Positions 33,375 through 46,179 of a stretch of 64,000 nt of DNA are shown here, piece by piece. Each line of letters starts with the position of its first letter. The stretch's first letter is position 1. The notes beneath the pieces were generated by a model. That model did no database searches. It was not told the origin of the DNA and saw nothing but the letters and a program-made list of their open reading frames with translations. Origin of the DNA: Timema cristinae (taxonomy: Eukaryota > Arthropoda > Insecta > Phasmatodea > Timematidae); NCBI GenBank assembly GCA_039000515.1, contig JBCFYV010000012.1:89248284-89312283 (forward strand), given 5' to 3'. Made by a program: the position numbers and the translations under genes.

Positions 33375-34730
33375 GCCATATATAGCTTTGATAATTTTGA
33401 AATAACTTGTATGTCACTTGAGCCACTGTTAACTGGATTCATCTCAATGTTTGTCTAGAAATTGGTCTCTCTTGTCGGCTGTTAGGCTATCATTTTGTCC
33501 TCTTATATGGGAGCTTGTCTATCACATGCTCCAGCTCGTGTCAATTACTTGGGCCATGCCGTTTCCGGGTGTCTATCACATGGTCCAGTCGTGTCTATTA
33601 CTTGGGCCATGCCATTTCCGGGTGTCTAACAGTGGTCTGTTTACAAGTTTGTTCCACCACCAAGCGAGATTTAGGTATCAAGCTAATGTTTTAAATGGAT
33701 TTAAAGTGCGGCATGTAATGGCTCATCTACAACCTGTTGAACCCACTTGTCGGAGTAGTAGTCGTAAGACGTATTGTGGTATACAAAATGGATTGTCTAC
33801 TGTGTATTGCCATAACCCGTAGTTTCAACCAATAAAAATAGAGAAAACATAAGCACTATATATATTATATACCAGCCACACTGTTTCAATTTATGGATTT
33901 ATAGGTAGCACTTCTCAATTTTAACTTTGAAATAAACATATAGATAGATAAATAGTTTGAATGTAGCAAGACAGATAAATTTAAAAATACTTCCGCCTAT
34001 CACCAAAGACCGGTTTTGAAATACACACCGATGATTTATTTGCCTGTGGGTAACTTCACTGAGAGTTTGAGCAATTTGGATCCATTGTAAGTAAGGTCTT
34101 CTTAATTTGTCTTTGTAAAGAGGTTCTTTTTTGTCATAAAAATATGGATATTGCCTGACAAACTTGATCCAAATTAATTTTTGAACCAGTTTAAGCTACC
34201 ATAAAACTATCTCAAAAAAAGAATCTAGGCAAAGAGCACAAGTACACCAGCATGTAGCTATGACTACAAAATCGGTCATATTCATGTTGGAAAGTAATTC
34301 AAAAGTATTTTTAAATGTTTATATTATAAATTTAAAAAGTGCAATGTATATTTCTTTTTATTTACAAGAACTATTTTCCTATATCAAATAAATATTAATT
34401 TAAACTAATTTTAGAAGTACAACAATCTTAGTTTCTGATTGGCTGGACGTAAGGTGTTGCAACGACATTGTCAGAAAAAACCGACAGTGTTAATTCCTTC
34501 CGACTTACTATTACAACTCCGATGATATTGTACATAGCTGATATATTACAACTCCAACAAGCGGGTGCAATAGGTTGTAGACGAGCCATAAGCATGCACT
34601 ATTCTGTAAAATGAGGGGGACAGGGGAGGAGATGATTTCAGATATAGTGCTGTAGGATGTGATTATGCTTTCATCCTTCCTTATTGAATAGACCTACTTG
34701 TATTTTAGCTATAATGTCATATATTAAATG
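33375..34730. other. Intron sequence with a small local duplication
   Basis: The phrase GTCTATCACATG.TCCAG.TCGTGTC.ATTACTTGGGCCATGCC occurs twice in a row at about 33513-33560 and 33571-33615. A 123-codon frame spanning it (33451-33822) has no family resemblance and is probably a by-product. Confidence 0.4.
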
Positions 34731-34930
34731 GTCCCGGCACAGATTTATCTGATTTCCAAACCCTTCCTTCACCTCTGACAAGACATCTTGTGAATGTGGG
34801 GAATGCCAGGCCTCCCCGTGGTTCGGATTCCACGTTAAACTGTAGGTCCTCCATTTCATCTCACAATCACCCTACCATTACACATTAGTGTAAGTGCGTA
34901 TAACCCGAACGGGTAGTAAGACGCGGTGCT
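34731..34930 (+). repeat. SINE-B, 5'-truncated
   Basis: Starts at GGTCCCGGCACAGATTTATC, just after the B box, and runs through CTGACAAGACATCTTGTGAA to GACGCGGTGCTAATAAT. Very similar to the 16398 copy. 5' truncation is typical of LINE-driven insertion. Confidence 0.85.
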
Positions 34931-35261
34931 AATAATATATATACATATATGAAATGGGAATACTCAACATGGGTTTTTATGATTGAACAGCATCCAAGTG
35001 GCTAAATATGGCAACAGATTGGGTCCTCTGTAAATGTCCAAGACTATTTAATGTAGAGCAATATCAGCCAATAGCTCTGAAGAAAAATTTGAACAATCTA
35101 AGCTTCACTATGTGCAAAACAAGAAATCAAAAGGGTGATACCTACACAAAGATGGCGAGATTCTTGACATTTTTTCTTTATCATTTCACGTTAAAAATAC
35201 ATTTTTTTATCATCAATATACAAGAATATCAAGTTTGCAATAATATTCTTAAAATTGAAAA
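34931..35261. other. Intron sequence, nothing recognised
   Basis: An AT-dinucleotide patch follows the SINE. A 94-codon frame at 35008-35292 (+) overlaps the next repeat and has no family match. Confidence 0.4.
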
Positions 35262-35625
35262 ATTACACCTGAAAATGGGAATCGAACCCTAGACTTTTGG
35301 CTCACTACACCAATGCTCTTATCAGTGAACTAACCAGAAGTCATCCATTTCTAAAGTTCATTCTCCCCTCATATTTTAAGGCAGAGTTTTTGAGGGAGTG
35401 CTCCCAAGTCGAAGGTGGCTCCATTATCTGATAGCTCATGATTATTTGATCACTCAATTGTAACCGACGACTTCCCACACGTCCATCAAAGATTCTGGCT
35501 TAAAATTTGAGCGAAGAATGACCATGAAAAAAACGACACATGGATAGCTCAGTGGTAAGAGGATTAGTGTACTAAGCCAAAGGTCCTGGGTTTGATTCCT
35601 ATGGCCAGGTGTCATTTTTCAATTT
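35262..35625. repeat. Inverted pair of tRNA-derived SINE-like units
   Basis: 35262-35345 (minus) and 35541-35625 (plus) are about 84-bp inverted copies. Each reads GGaTAGcTCAgTGgTAAGAG (A box TAGCTCAGTGG in the right copy), AGTGTACTAAGCCAAAGG, a B box GGGTTYGATTCC, then CAGGTGTMATTTTTCAATTT. The two copies flank ~195 bp of unrelated sequence. Either two insertions in opposite orientation or a fold-back element. Confidence 0.65.
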
Positions 35626-37373
35626 AAAGCAGATTAAATTTGTGTAGTTAGTTTCCTTCTATTATGCCCAGATGTTTAAGATTATTACAAACAAGCTAAA
35701 AATACAATTGTGTCTAAATTGCAGTAATAAGTTTGATTTAAGAAATGTGAGATATGGTTTTTTAGACTCCAGACGATTGTGTTTGCACAAGAAATAATAA
35801 AAATATAATATATAATATATATATATATATATTCTTTGGGATATAACATAGTTTGAGGTGTGCCATGTGTTTGAGAGTTTAGACGTTTTTCCAACCATGG
35901 CTGACTGCTATGCTGTGGGTTTGTTTTTTCTTTTTGTAAAATATGTGTTATAAATAGCGATATTTTTGTATGGGATAAAAGGGGAGTAGTACATGATAAG
36001 ATTCTTTCATTTGTTTCTATGTCATATGATGACTGTTGGATTTTTTTTTTTTTTTGGCATTCACACACATAAGAACAAAAGCAAATTTCCAATGACAGCA
36101 AAATTATTATTATTGTAAAATTATTTTTGGTCTACTCTATTATTTTTTGGTAAAAAAAACTCCCTTATTCTTTCAATAAGTTTCTGCCATATTGTGTAGT
36201 CCTATAATTGTAACACCTCGATTTGAGGTATTTCATATATATCCATCAAGATTGGCTTCACTTGTTGATGTGTCCAAGAAACAATTGTGATCATGAAACT
36301 TTAGTTGTTTAACGTAACAATCCTAACTCTTGTAAGTGAACAAGTATCTGTATTATTTTATTTTGATTAAACCCCTTTTTACATCTTATAGACCAAATAA
36401 ACTACCTATTTAAGCAGAATGTCACACCTTTTGATAAAACCTTTAAAAGCGTTCTGAAATGAGTTGGAAATGTTTTAGCGAGTGATAATTTTTGGCCACA
36501 ATATTTATAATGTTTATAACAAACTATTCCAGCCAAGTTTAACCTATACTTTCATGTGTGAATAAAAACAAATTTTGATACATTATTAATTTTAGAATAT
36601 TTAACTTATTATAAGGAATCAAAGGATAAGATATCCTAAAAGAAAAGGACAACAAAGGCCTAGGTCTGCTCATAAAAATAAGCTGAATGTGATTTGGGAG
36701 AGTGTTCGGGAATAGAGTAATTAAGTGGCACAAGATACTTACACATCTCGAAATATAGTAGAAAAAATATGTTGATGCTTGAAAGGGTATGTTTAGTTTG
36801 TTTGGGATAGTTTACATGTACATACATATGTATGTATGCCGTTCCATTATGAGGTAGGCAAAAAACTGAACTAGCTAAACCCTCTTAGTTCATACTCACT
36901 AACTTTCTCCACACTTCTTGATCCTTGCAAACTCGCTTTGCTTCAACAAAATCCTACACTGAATCATAGAGGTTCTTTTATTCTTAAAGCTCATGTTTCT
37001 CTTTTTAATATTCATCTACAACATTTAGCCATATCTTACATGGCCTACCCCTTTCTTTTGAGCCACACACTCTAACTTCATTTATTTGTTTCATCACCTC
37101 CTAATTTGAAATCATAAAATGTTTATTGTGTATTAAAATAATTAAATGCCATATTGTACATTCTTTTGAATATTTATGTTCTTAATGTGTGTATTAATGT
37201 TTTTTGGTGAATTAGACGAGTTATCTAAAAATTTTCTCAACCATTTATAATGATTTGATGTTATTAACTTTGTTATCATTAAAAATTTGCTTTTGTTGTG
37301 TGAACCTTAAATGCTTTATATTTTGTGTACCAACCCCAACTAATCTACAGTAAATTATATAAATCTTATTAAC
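35626..37373. other. Intron 1 of the RRBP1-like gene, nothing recognised
   Basis: AT-rich. Contains an AT-dinucleotide patch at ~35806-35830 and a T-run at 36040-36055. Confidence 0.45.
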
Positions 37374-37732
37374 CTGTGGTGGGCGATCATTGATAAATTC
37401 AGCTTCTGGCTCTTCAAATTCTACGTGTGTCTTTTCATGAGTAGTGGTAGTCTTGCTGTCTGCATGAATATTTTTCTCACGTTCATCCCTGGGCTTTTCT
37501 TTCACCTTCTTACCGGCTTTCTTCTGCTTTTTATCTTTGGCTTTATCCTTCGTGCTTCGACCGAGCAACAAATGTTCTTCTGGCATTTTTCTCTGTTCTG
37601 CTATTGCTTCATCATAAGTTTTTTCTTTCATTCCAAACATGACAAAAATCACAAATATTGCTATTGCAGACATACCAGCTACACCTACACATATTACACC
37701 AGTTTGGATATCCATTCTGATAAAGTTGAAAC
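37374..37732 (-). CDS. RRBP1: RRBP1/kinectin-like protein, first coding exon with membrane anchor
   Basis: The exon begins after acceptor TTATTTCCAG| with 17 bases of leader; ATG at 37715 opens 114 codons and the donor |GTTAAT follows CCACAG (phase 0). The protein starts MDIQTG, has one hydrophobic span (residues ~7-27, VICVGVAGMSAIAIFVIFVMF shortened), then GMKEKTYDEAIAEQRK. The MKE-x-x-Y-(E/D)-EA-x-x-x-QRK signature just after a single N-terminal anchor is shared with vertebrate p180/RRBP1 and kinectin. A long Lys/Asp/Glu-rich cytosolic segment follows. The anchor would hold the protein in the rough ER membrane with the basic region and coiled coil in the cytosol. Identity is firm at family level; p180 against kinectin cannot be decided from this part. 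Confidence 0.88.
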
Positions 37733-38084
37733 CTGGAAATAAGAAAAAAAACTATTATATTTAAGTGTTAAAATAAAGAGCAGTGGCCTAAGATAGATTA
37801 AACAATTTTGTATAATAAGCTTGTCAATGTATCTAAAATAGAAACTTACATGGATAATTAATTCACCAAAACATCAGTAAAAACCAGCAATTTAGGAAAA
37901 ATACAAAGCCTTCTGTCAAAACATTAATGAGGACGTGGCAACTTTGGTAAAAGGTTAGACTACTGACATTTAGGTTTTGAGCAGACCGTGCCACATCGTC
38001 ATTTTGGTACTAAACAATATTGTCCAGAAATAATAACACAATGAAAAGTTAGTCTTTTACAACGTAATTATTTAGATCGCTTAC

Positions 38085-38170
38085 CTTAATAAATAACACT
38101 ATTCCTCACTAGTTTAATACAAAATTATTTTACACAGATAACAAACACAATAACGACTCGAACTTTATGA
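38085..38170 (-). other. Probable 5' untranslated exon of the RRBP1-like gene
   Basis: On the minus strand TTTATTAAG|GTAAGCGATC is a strong donor at 38084, facing the leader acceptor at 37732. No ATG-initiated frame of note lies upstream of it, consistent with a non-coding first exon. The upstream limit is approximate. Confidence 0.5.
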
Positions 38171-38300
38171 AGAGGAAACGTAATCGAAACCACGCCTATT
38201 ATGAATCAAAGCAAAGTTTTCATTGGATATATACTTTCACGAACGCCACGTATGTCGACTGGTTGCGGAAATCACATTTGTGAACGTACTTTTAAATCTA
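38171..38300 (-). promoter_or_regulatory. Probable promoter of the RRBP1-like gene
   Basis: Upstream of the non-coding exon the minus strand carries a CCAAT box (38222-38226 as ATTGG on plus), a GC/CACC-type AATAGGCGTGG (~38190-38200) and a local rise in CpG. No TATA box stands out. Inferred from position and motifs only. Confidence 0.4.
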
Positions 38301-39321
38301 ATCTATGATATAGTAACTAAGATAATAGCAACAAAATCCAGAATAAATTTTGAAATAAAATAGTTCAGCAATAGCGACTACGTACTTTCCTAGTATTTTT
38401 TGTTACAAAATTCCAACATTCAAGGAAGAACGTTCAAAAGAATTAAATATTATATGTACAGTAATGCTATTGTTTTAAATTTTAACAAATGATAATGTAG
38501 TAATAATTAAGTCGTCAAATAATAGTGTAACTATTCATATCTCAATATCTAATATTGTATAATTATTAAAATACTATTTCTGTGCGGTGTATGTTTTTAA
38601 TAGTACACTTATGTATAATTATAGACTTAAATAATAATTCAGAGCCATATAGGTACAGTGCGTAGATACATAATGAATTGGTAGTGATGTAAGCCTAAAA
38701 TATCAAAGTAAAGACCAATGTTGAAATTAAAAGCTTAGGCCCTATTTTACAATGGCATGTTATTTATTCGTTAAGGATTAACATAAGGTTAAGTGATAAC
38801 ATCCACTATTTTGAATATTACAATGTTCGTTATAGCTAGCATCCTCGTTAAATTGCTCGTAACAGTTGTTTATTGTTGTTTGGAAAATGTGTAAATTTTG
38901 TTTTGTAATACTAATTTCGATATATCCAAACGAATCAAGCAAATAGAGGCAACATAGGCTAAAAAATTATTGATTTATTAAAGGATGCTAAAAATTATAT
39001 ACAAACATAAAGAAATATATAATAGTTTGTAATATTCCTGTTAGGTAGGCAATGAGAAGAAGAAAAGCTCAAGTTTGTTCAAGTAGTCACCAGAGAGGAA
39101 CAAGTAAATCTATCATTAGTTATATTATTTTCATTTACCCTGAGTAAAAACCGACAAGCATGTCCAGAAAACTTTTTTTTTCAGATTTATCTAAATGCTC
39201 TGTACATAATATACTTTGCGAGTACCTGTAGGAAATATTCGAGTCACAATGGCGCTTAAAATGTAAATAATATACCTTGAATGTTTGACAAAGTAATTAC
39301 TACTTCATCTTAAATTTTGTT
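38301..39321. other. Intergenic DNA, nothing recognised
   Basis: AT-rich with no open frame or bounded repeat. Confidence 0.45.
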
Positions 39322-39389
39322 ATTGCTAACAAGGCTGCAGCCAGCTAATAATTTCAGGGGAGGTTGGTGGGCACACCCCCCAATTGCCG

Positions 39390-40335
39390 GAGGTTAGAGA
39401 TAATTGAAAATTCTAAATGATGAACAGTTCTAGAAGCCATTTGAAATGTTTTTTATGGCAACATAACACCCTAACTGCTGAAGGCTAGGAAAAATTATAG
39501 ATACTAAACACCTCTAGAAGCTATGTGAAGTTTTTTTCTATGGTAACATAGCCCCCAAACTGCTGGAGGCTAAGACAAATTATTGATACTAAACACCTCG
39601 AAAGTGTTTTTTTATGGTACCCTAACCTCGTAACTGCTGGAGCCTAAGACAAATTCTAAACATTAAACACCTATAGAAGCTTTCTGAGGAGCTTTATAGT
39701 ACATAGACCCTTAACTGCTAAAGGCAAGGAAAAATTATAAATATTAACACCTCTAGAAGTTATCTGATGTATTTCTAATGTTATTATTATTATTATTATT
39801 AGCACCGCGTCTTACTACCCGTTCGGGTTATACGCACTTACGCTAATGTGTAATGGTAGGGTGATTATGAGATGAAATGGAGGACCTACAGTTTAACGTG
39901 GAATCCGAACCACGGTGGAGACTGGCATTCCTCACATTCACAAGATGTCTTGTCAGAGGTGAAGGAAGGGTTTGGTAATCAGATAAATCTTTGCCGGGAC
40001 CGATGTTAAGATATCCCCTTAACTGCTGGAGACTAGGACAAATTCTAATTATTAAACACCTCTAGAAGCTCCCTAAATTGTTTTATGGTAACATAACCCC
40101 CTAACTGCTGAAGGCAAGGAAAAATTATTAATATTAAACGCCGCTAGAATTTGTCTGAAGTGTTTTTATGACATCATAGCCCTCTAACTGCCGAAGGCTA
40201 GGAAAAATTTGAAATATTAAACACCTCTAGAAGCTATCTGAAGTATATGGCAGCATAACACCATAACTGCCGAAGGCTAGAAAAGATTATAAATATTAAA
40301 ACTTCTAGAAGCTCTCTGAAGTAACACAGCCCTAA
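39390..40335. repeat. Tandem array (~85-bp unit) filling the hAT-like element
   Basis: Each unit contains TAACTGC(T/C)G(A/G)AGGC.AGGA.AAAT...ATTAAACACCTCTAGAAGCT, followed by T-rich text and 'taacata..cc'. About nine units are visible on either side of the SINE insertion (39800-40003), and the units are diverged from one another. Confidence 0.75.
39801..40003 (-). repeat. SINE-B, minus-strand copy nested in the array
   Basis: Inverse tail AGCACCGCGTCTTACTACCC preceded by seven TTA units, then the full SINE-B body to GCCGGGACCG near the B box. Interrupts one ~85-bp array unit, so it is younger than the array. Confidence 0.85.
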
Positions 40336-40464
40336 AATTTGTACTTGTACCTTAATTTTGATATTGTTAGAACCATAAATACAACCATATATATTTTGTT
40401 CATAAAATTTTGGGGGAGGGTGGTTTAACCCCCATACCCGTCTGACTATAACCTTGATTGCTAA

Positions 40465-41790
40465 TTTGTAAATTATAGCTTAGTATTAGTCAAATTGTAA
40501 CATTATAAGATCTTGTACCTGTATACGTCTGCCTTACAACTTTAGAAGTTATGCAAGATGAGTTCCATCACAAATTTGGGTCAAATCAGCAACGTGGCCC
40601 ACTTTAAGTAAACCTAATCTATTTGTAGCATCTAAAAACACCCCTAGAGCACTACTATCACTTCCAATCGGTCTACTCTTAAAACAATTGACCTAGTGAG
40701 GGTTGTTTTAATCTAAAAATAAAGGGGGAGGATAGGTTTGGGGTACGTATATGTTATTAGTCCAAAATCATATTAAAGTTGTGATAGTGCACCTTGACTA
40801 AATGTCAATTTTATGTTAGGTGGAAACAATCATCCTTATTTCTCTTCAGGACCTCTGTGTGGGGCTAAAGTGACCTGATAATTCGAAGGGAAAGGAATAT
40901 GTATGTGGTGGTGGCGACCAATAATAAGGCCTGCTTGGTTTTCTGTTTGATAAAATCTACTATTTATTAAACATACCATAAAAGAAAATACAATGAGATA
41001 TACTCAATAAATATCTACCTAAACAAATGATAACTAAAAGATATCTCCAAATTGAAAGTCTCCACCCTTAATTTAGTTTACTTAAAATCCTGCGAGATTT
41101 TTGAATAAATTGCTGCCCAAGTTTTAAAACAAAAAATGCATGCACCTCTACATTCCGGAAACACAACCACAATAGTCGCCAAGTTCACCATCATTCCTAA
41201 TCAACACACATGATCAAGTTACGTATTCTATCTGCTTCGGTGTTGATATACAGTTGTATCTTAGATACACGGCTTTACTCCAAAGTCAGAATTTAACATG
41301 AGAGACAATCTACCTCGTAGATGGTACGTCATATGCTCTGGTCTCCAAGATGTGTTATCCATCCAAGGTTGTCTTGGTCCCTATACCTACCAGAAGTAAA
41401 CATTTTCCCCTCGTTAAGCCCCAGCGTGACTTAGTCTAGTGAACGTGCTGCAGCTTAGCAATAAGGGTCCAGTAATAAAGTACTGAGGTTTGGGCTTACA
41501 GTGTTTCATGTAGATGCGATTGTGTTTAAATAAATTCAGTTTAAAACAAAAACGGGTTCTGTGTACTTTAGTGTGATTATTATTAATGTTGATAATATTG
41601 TTAATAGTTACCTTCACTTAAACTTTATTTATTGATAATCCCTCAATCACGTGGAATTTAAAGGTAAAATGTTTTTGATGTACAGTAGCTTATATAAATG
41701 TAAATAATAATGTAAATAGTTGAATATTTTGTTTTGAAAATGTTTGTTTTATTAGTATAAACTGTGTTTTTAAACACCTTTTGTAACATT
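40465..41790. other. Intergenic DNA, nothing recognised
   Basis: No coding frame or bounded repeat. Confidence 0.4.
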
Positions 41791-44500
41791 TGGTGATGTT
41801 ACATCATACCACCCCCCATACTAATATTCAAGTCATACTACCAACTCCGTATGAAACCGCAATATTAATAAACTCCCTGCAATAGTAAGCTTCTCTATTG
41901 TAGTCCAATGTAGAATTCGTCTACAATGCTAAGCCATATCAAATAAGAATCAAATCCCTGCAATCCAAAAAATGTTCATATATTTACCCTTTGTATCTTC
42001 TGGTAGGAACAAGCTTTAAGACTGGACTATACTCACCACGTCCTAAATTGAAGAATGGGACGAACGAGCCTTCGTGTAACTGCAACTGATGTGCCAAGCG
42101 TACGAGTCAAAGTAATTCTGAAGGGACTCAGGAAATACACTCACAACTGTACCGGAATCACGACTAACCTGACACCCTGCGGGAAAAACGGAATCTACCA
42201 CCAAGACAGCGCGTGATGTGTGTGCGTCACTGGTGTTCTGGTCAAAAAGATATTTTGTCAACCATGGTGGGCGTGATGAAGAGAGGCTAGCTAATCCAAG
42301 CTTGATCGATGGTTTACGTGCTGATTTTCATCCATCGAAGTGGCTGATGGGACGTCACCGACGTATATGGACCATCCCCCCTTTTTCAACCCCAGGCTAC
42401 TAGAAACACTATTTAAGCTTGTAACGATGTTCCAAATAAACAACAAACATCTAACGCTTACCACCCTGTAATATGGAGTTTCAACACTCACCAAGGCTGG
42501 CATGGCTTCTCTCCGTCAAATGGAACACTACTTACGCACCAAGACATCCTCTCCCGTGGCTTCAATGAAGTAGACTGAAACGAGACGCTGGTCAGCGCCT
42601 CGCTCGTCATCCTGGCCCGGCCCACAACAAACTAGAACTCAACTTGACTAAGCCAATTTCGTTTCCGCTTCTCGGATGTTCTCCCATCTTCGAGTAATTA
42701 CTGGACTGTCCGCTACGCTTCCAGAGCGCTAGTCTTCTCCCTTCTTTTGCTCGTTGTATCCACCCTCCTTTCCCCCCCTCTTCTGAGAATATGTGTGGAC
42801 TGTTAGTACTATAAAATAGCTGGTGTTGTTTAGAGCAGCACTCATTGTACCACTGGCTTATACAAGGTGAGGGCACCGGTATAAAACTAATGTTTGGGAA
42901 TATTCTTCAAAATTCAGTTTTGGTTTAAATGGGGGGATAATTATTCAAAATTACTGTTTGGGCTTTTTTAATGTTATTGTGATTCATGGATGGGTTTTCT
43001 AAATGGGGTTTGACGCGGGTGAACCACGAGTTTATAATGTTAGTGTTCAAGGGGAAGTCTTGATTGACTTCAGTACTCCTTTTGTACTAGTGGCGCGCCC
43101 TTATCTTAACTTAACGTAACTAAGCGGTTGCTTTGATAGTTTCTTGGGTTTCAGAGGGTATTAGAGATAATATGTGCTCGCTTTAGTTACGAAGATTGTT
43201 TTACATTTATTTGTCTCTGATGAGGTCTTCATGCCAAGATGTATGGATATAACGGCAGTTCGCGAAACATATTCTGTGCAATTTAAACAAATTTGTAAAA
43301 TTAGATTATGCGTTGTTACTCACGATTAGGGCTCAACGGCTATTGTTGGGGTCTATTTGTAAGATATTTAACCACTATATCACATATATTTTTAGGTATC
43401 TAAAGTTAATTTTATGGGTTCTCTATTTTATATATTTTGTTTAACGTCAGTTGCTGTTGGTGTATTCATAACTAAATGTCAACCATCTTGGTTTTTATAT
43501 GCGCCTTTCGGCGGTCAGTTTAAATTTAGATGTCAGACCTTTCACTCCAAATTTCCCCTGTGAGGCCAGTAAATATTAAGTATATTTGTGATGGCTAAGT
43601 TAATGTTTTCGCCAGTCTAATCGCAGGCTCTCTATGCCTTTTTTTGAACTATTCTATGTATCTACACTACCTTTGTGATTAACCAAATTCAAATAAAACT
43701 ATGTCTTCTCTTGTGATCCCTTGGTTGTTCTTTACACACGCTTCAGTCCTTGTTGAGGGCGTCACAAACTCAGTGATTCTGAAGACAATGACTATTAAAT
43801 TGGACGCCTTCAGGAGAAGTCATGTCCTAGAATATTGTATTAGACGCCGTCAGGATAAGTCCGGTCCTGACTTAGACATTTTCGGGATGTTTTCGTATTC
43901 TCTATATATTTATTTCATTGATATTATTTTAATATTCTTGAACTATGGCTTGTTCAATTTTGAAATTAAAGTAACGTATTTATTAGATTAAACCTGAATA
44001 GGCAGCTATTTGCTAAAATAATATTGTTTGTAATACTAACATTTTGTAATGAGACACCTAATTCTTTTTGTCGCCAATTAGGCCTTAGTGTCAGTGAGAT
44101 CACTGGATAAATCAGATTGCCATATTTTTATAACTAATTTTTGCTATAAGTATTTTATTTGAATTGTCTGAATTTAGCTGTTAAAGTAAACTCATCTTTT
44201 GACGATGTTTTCTTATTTTGAATTGTTTGGTAAAGTATCGTAAAATTTTGCTGGTGGATTGATTTTGACACTGAATATTTTCCAAATTATTTAATTGAAA
44301 TTAATTGTAGTTTATATAGACTTCTTTTACATGTTATATAATTTTTATTAACAAATAGGGATCTTGTTAACGTCCGTAGTTGTTTCAACATTTAATAGTC
44401 CTGTGGGAGTTTGACCTATGATCGGTAAGCCAAACTTTTGTGTTCCCGAAATATCCGTACGATATTAAATCTAACTTCCCTTTTTTTTCTTTTTGTCTGT
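41791..44500. repeat. Candidate dispersed repeat, copy 1
   Basis: Two stretches recur in the same order at 49760-50930: ACTCCGTAT..AA.CC...CCTGCAATA (around 41850 and 49900) and AATAGT.CC...GAGTTTGA..TATG.TCGG.AAG.CAAAC.TTTGTG (around 44396 and 50861). The spacing is ~2.6 kb here and ~1.0 kb there, implying a deletion in one copy. No reverse transcriptase or transposase is visible; the open frames at 42043-42876 and 43701-43991 are unrecognised. The family is unknown and the link between the two pieces is inferred. Confidence 0.3.
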
Positions 44501-45378
44501 ATTCAATGTAGCTTAGCAGACAACTTTCGTACCAATTTCAAAGATGCCCATTAGGCTCTTTTCTTTTTGTAGTTGCATGAAATACTGTGAATTTGTTTAA
44601 TATGATTTTCAACACAACCTCTGATGGATTTTTGAGGCCATGTAAATTATTTTTTTAATTGTCATTATATTAAATAAAACATTAATATTGTTACCAAATT
44701 TTTTATGATCTCTTTGTTCTTTATAACTGTTTGTAGCTTACCCCTACTTTCCTTTTAGTCAAGTTTTGCCGTAGCTAAGAGGTAGTAGAGTGGGTGTTAA
44801 CACTTTAAGGGTTTACCAAATTTCCTGGGAAAGAATGTACAATTGCTTTGTATAATAATAGCTACTAAAATAGCAAACTAATAAGGGTATCATTCTTTTC
44901 CAAAAGATACAAAAATTAGTAAAATAAATAAAAATAAACATTTTTTTTTGGAGGGGTGGGAAGTGGGATTCGGTTTCATGATCAGTGAGAAACCTTAAAT
45001 TGGAACTACTTAACTTGACTGAAGAATTTAATCTAAAATCGATTGCTGTACTTTCCTTAAAATTGCATCAATCACGAACAGTTAGGCGTCAAAGAAAACT
45101 CGCTAAACAAATGTTAAAAGATTTGATTGTACAAGATGCTGCTTCGCATACGAGTGGAGATGGTTAGGGCCTAAGTGTTTGCCAGAATAGTGTACACCTT
45201 ATTAGAGGAAATGAAATTAAACTTTACATAAATTATTTGATACTTAAAAATAAATTGCTGCAAAACTAAAATGAAATTCTACGTTCAACAATTATTAAGT
45301 CTAAATAGCTCAAAATTCGCAGACTTCATAATGAAATTTATTTTTTTCGAAGAAAGAAAAAATAAGTAAAACTTGTAC
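44501..45378. other. Intergenic DNA, nothing recognised
   Basis: AT-rich; small frame at 44985-45167 is unsupported. Confidence 0.4.
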
Positions 45379-45420
45379 AGTGTAATCTGGATAGTTTGAA
45401 TTTGAACGGACCAGGAAAAA
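45379..45420 (+). repeat. pogo/Tigger-type inverted-repeat end
   Basis: After TA: CAGTGTAATCTGGATAGTTT followed by GAATTTGAACGGACC, the usual CAGT...(A/G)T(C/T)C...GAA pattern of pogo-like ends. It lies ~0.8 kb beyond the 3' side of the minus-strand transposase relic at 46180. Confidence 0.45.
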
Positions 45421-46179
45421 AATTCGAATTGAATAAGTTTATTAAAACTAATTTAAAAGTGTTCGTTCCAGTCAACAAACGATTAATATAACCAGTAAAA
45501 ACAAGGATAAAGGACTGTATTCGATATAAAATTGTAATAGGAATTGCTTACCTCGTGTAAATGAGGTTCACCGACAATGGAGGCCTACCTTTTGGGTTGT
45601 TGGATTAAGAGTAGGAAGGTATGGGGAAACAAGGGTACTTACTTAACGGCGTCTTTCAAACTCTTGTTGTTCCGTGATAAATAAGGCCACTTTAGCGCCT
45701 GTAACCCCTGACTCACACTCGGACATCAATTTGTGCATAAATTAGTGCACCCATTATGGTAAACACTCTATGTGTTCTGACTACCACACTCAAATGCCCT
45801 GCTTTCACTAAGAAACAAATGACCTTTCTTCACCTTTCACTTCAACTCTCTCAAAACGAAAGGAAACCATCAAAAATGGCGGGACTCTCTCTAAAACAGC
45901 GGGAAATCATCCGAAGTATAAATAAAAACTTAAAAACCAATATGTATAAAGCATTATATAAAAAACTGTAAAACAAATTATTACCCAAAAGCTGTTTTAC
46001 AATATTAAATATATACAGTTCAGAGACTGAACAAAAAGAAACGCACTTTAGTTTGAAACCAAGCTCAAAAACTTTACTTAACGTATTCGGACATAATATG
46101 TTCACAATTTCTTTAAAAAGTCAGAGATTTTAATCTATTTTTCTGATTTAAGTTTCTCAGTTATGGTGTATGATTCTAA

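Larger units (their letters stand above)
39330..40456. mobile_element. hAT-like element with 8-bp target duplication
   Basis: Flanked by a perfect 8-bp direct repeat ATTGCTAA (39322-39329 and 40457-40464). The left end reads CAAGGCTGCAGCCAG; the right end read inward on minus is CAAGGTTATAGTCAG, matching at 11 of 15 positions. An 8-bp duplication and short imperfect inverted repeats fit hAT. The 1,127-bp body is an array of ~85-bp tandem units with a SINE-B inserted in it. No transposase is present. Confidence 0.75.

Noticed and set aside
33451..33822. 123-codon plus-strand frame as a gene
   Set aside because: It spans a local tandem duplication, lacks splice context and matches no family I know.
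35541..35612. Functional tRNA gene
   Set aside because: A and B boxes are good, but the arms do not pair into a canonical cloverleaf and an inverted sibling copy lies 200 bp away, so it is a SINE-type repeat.
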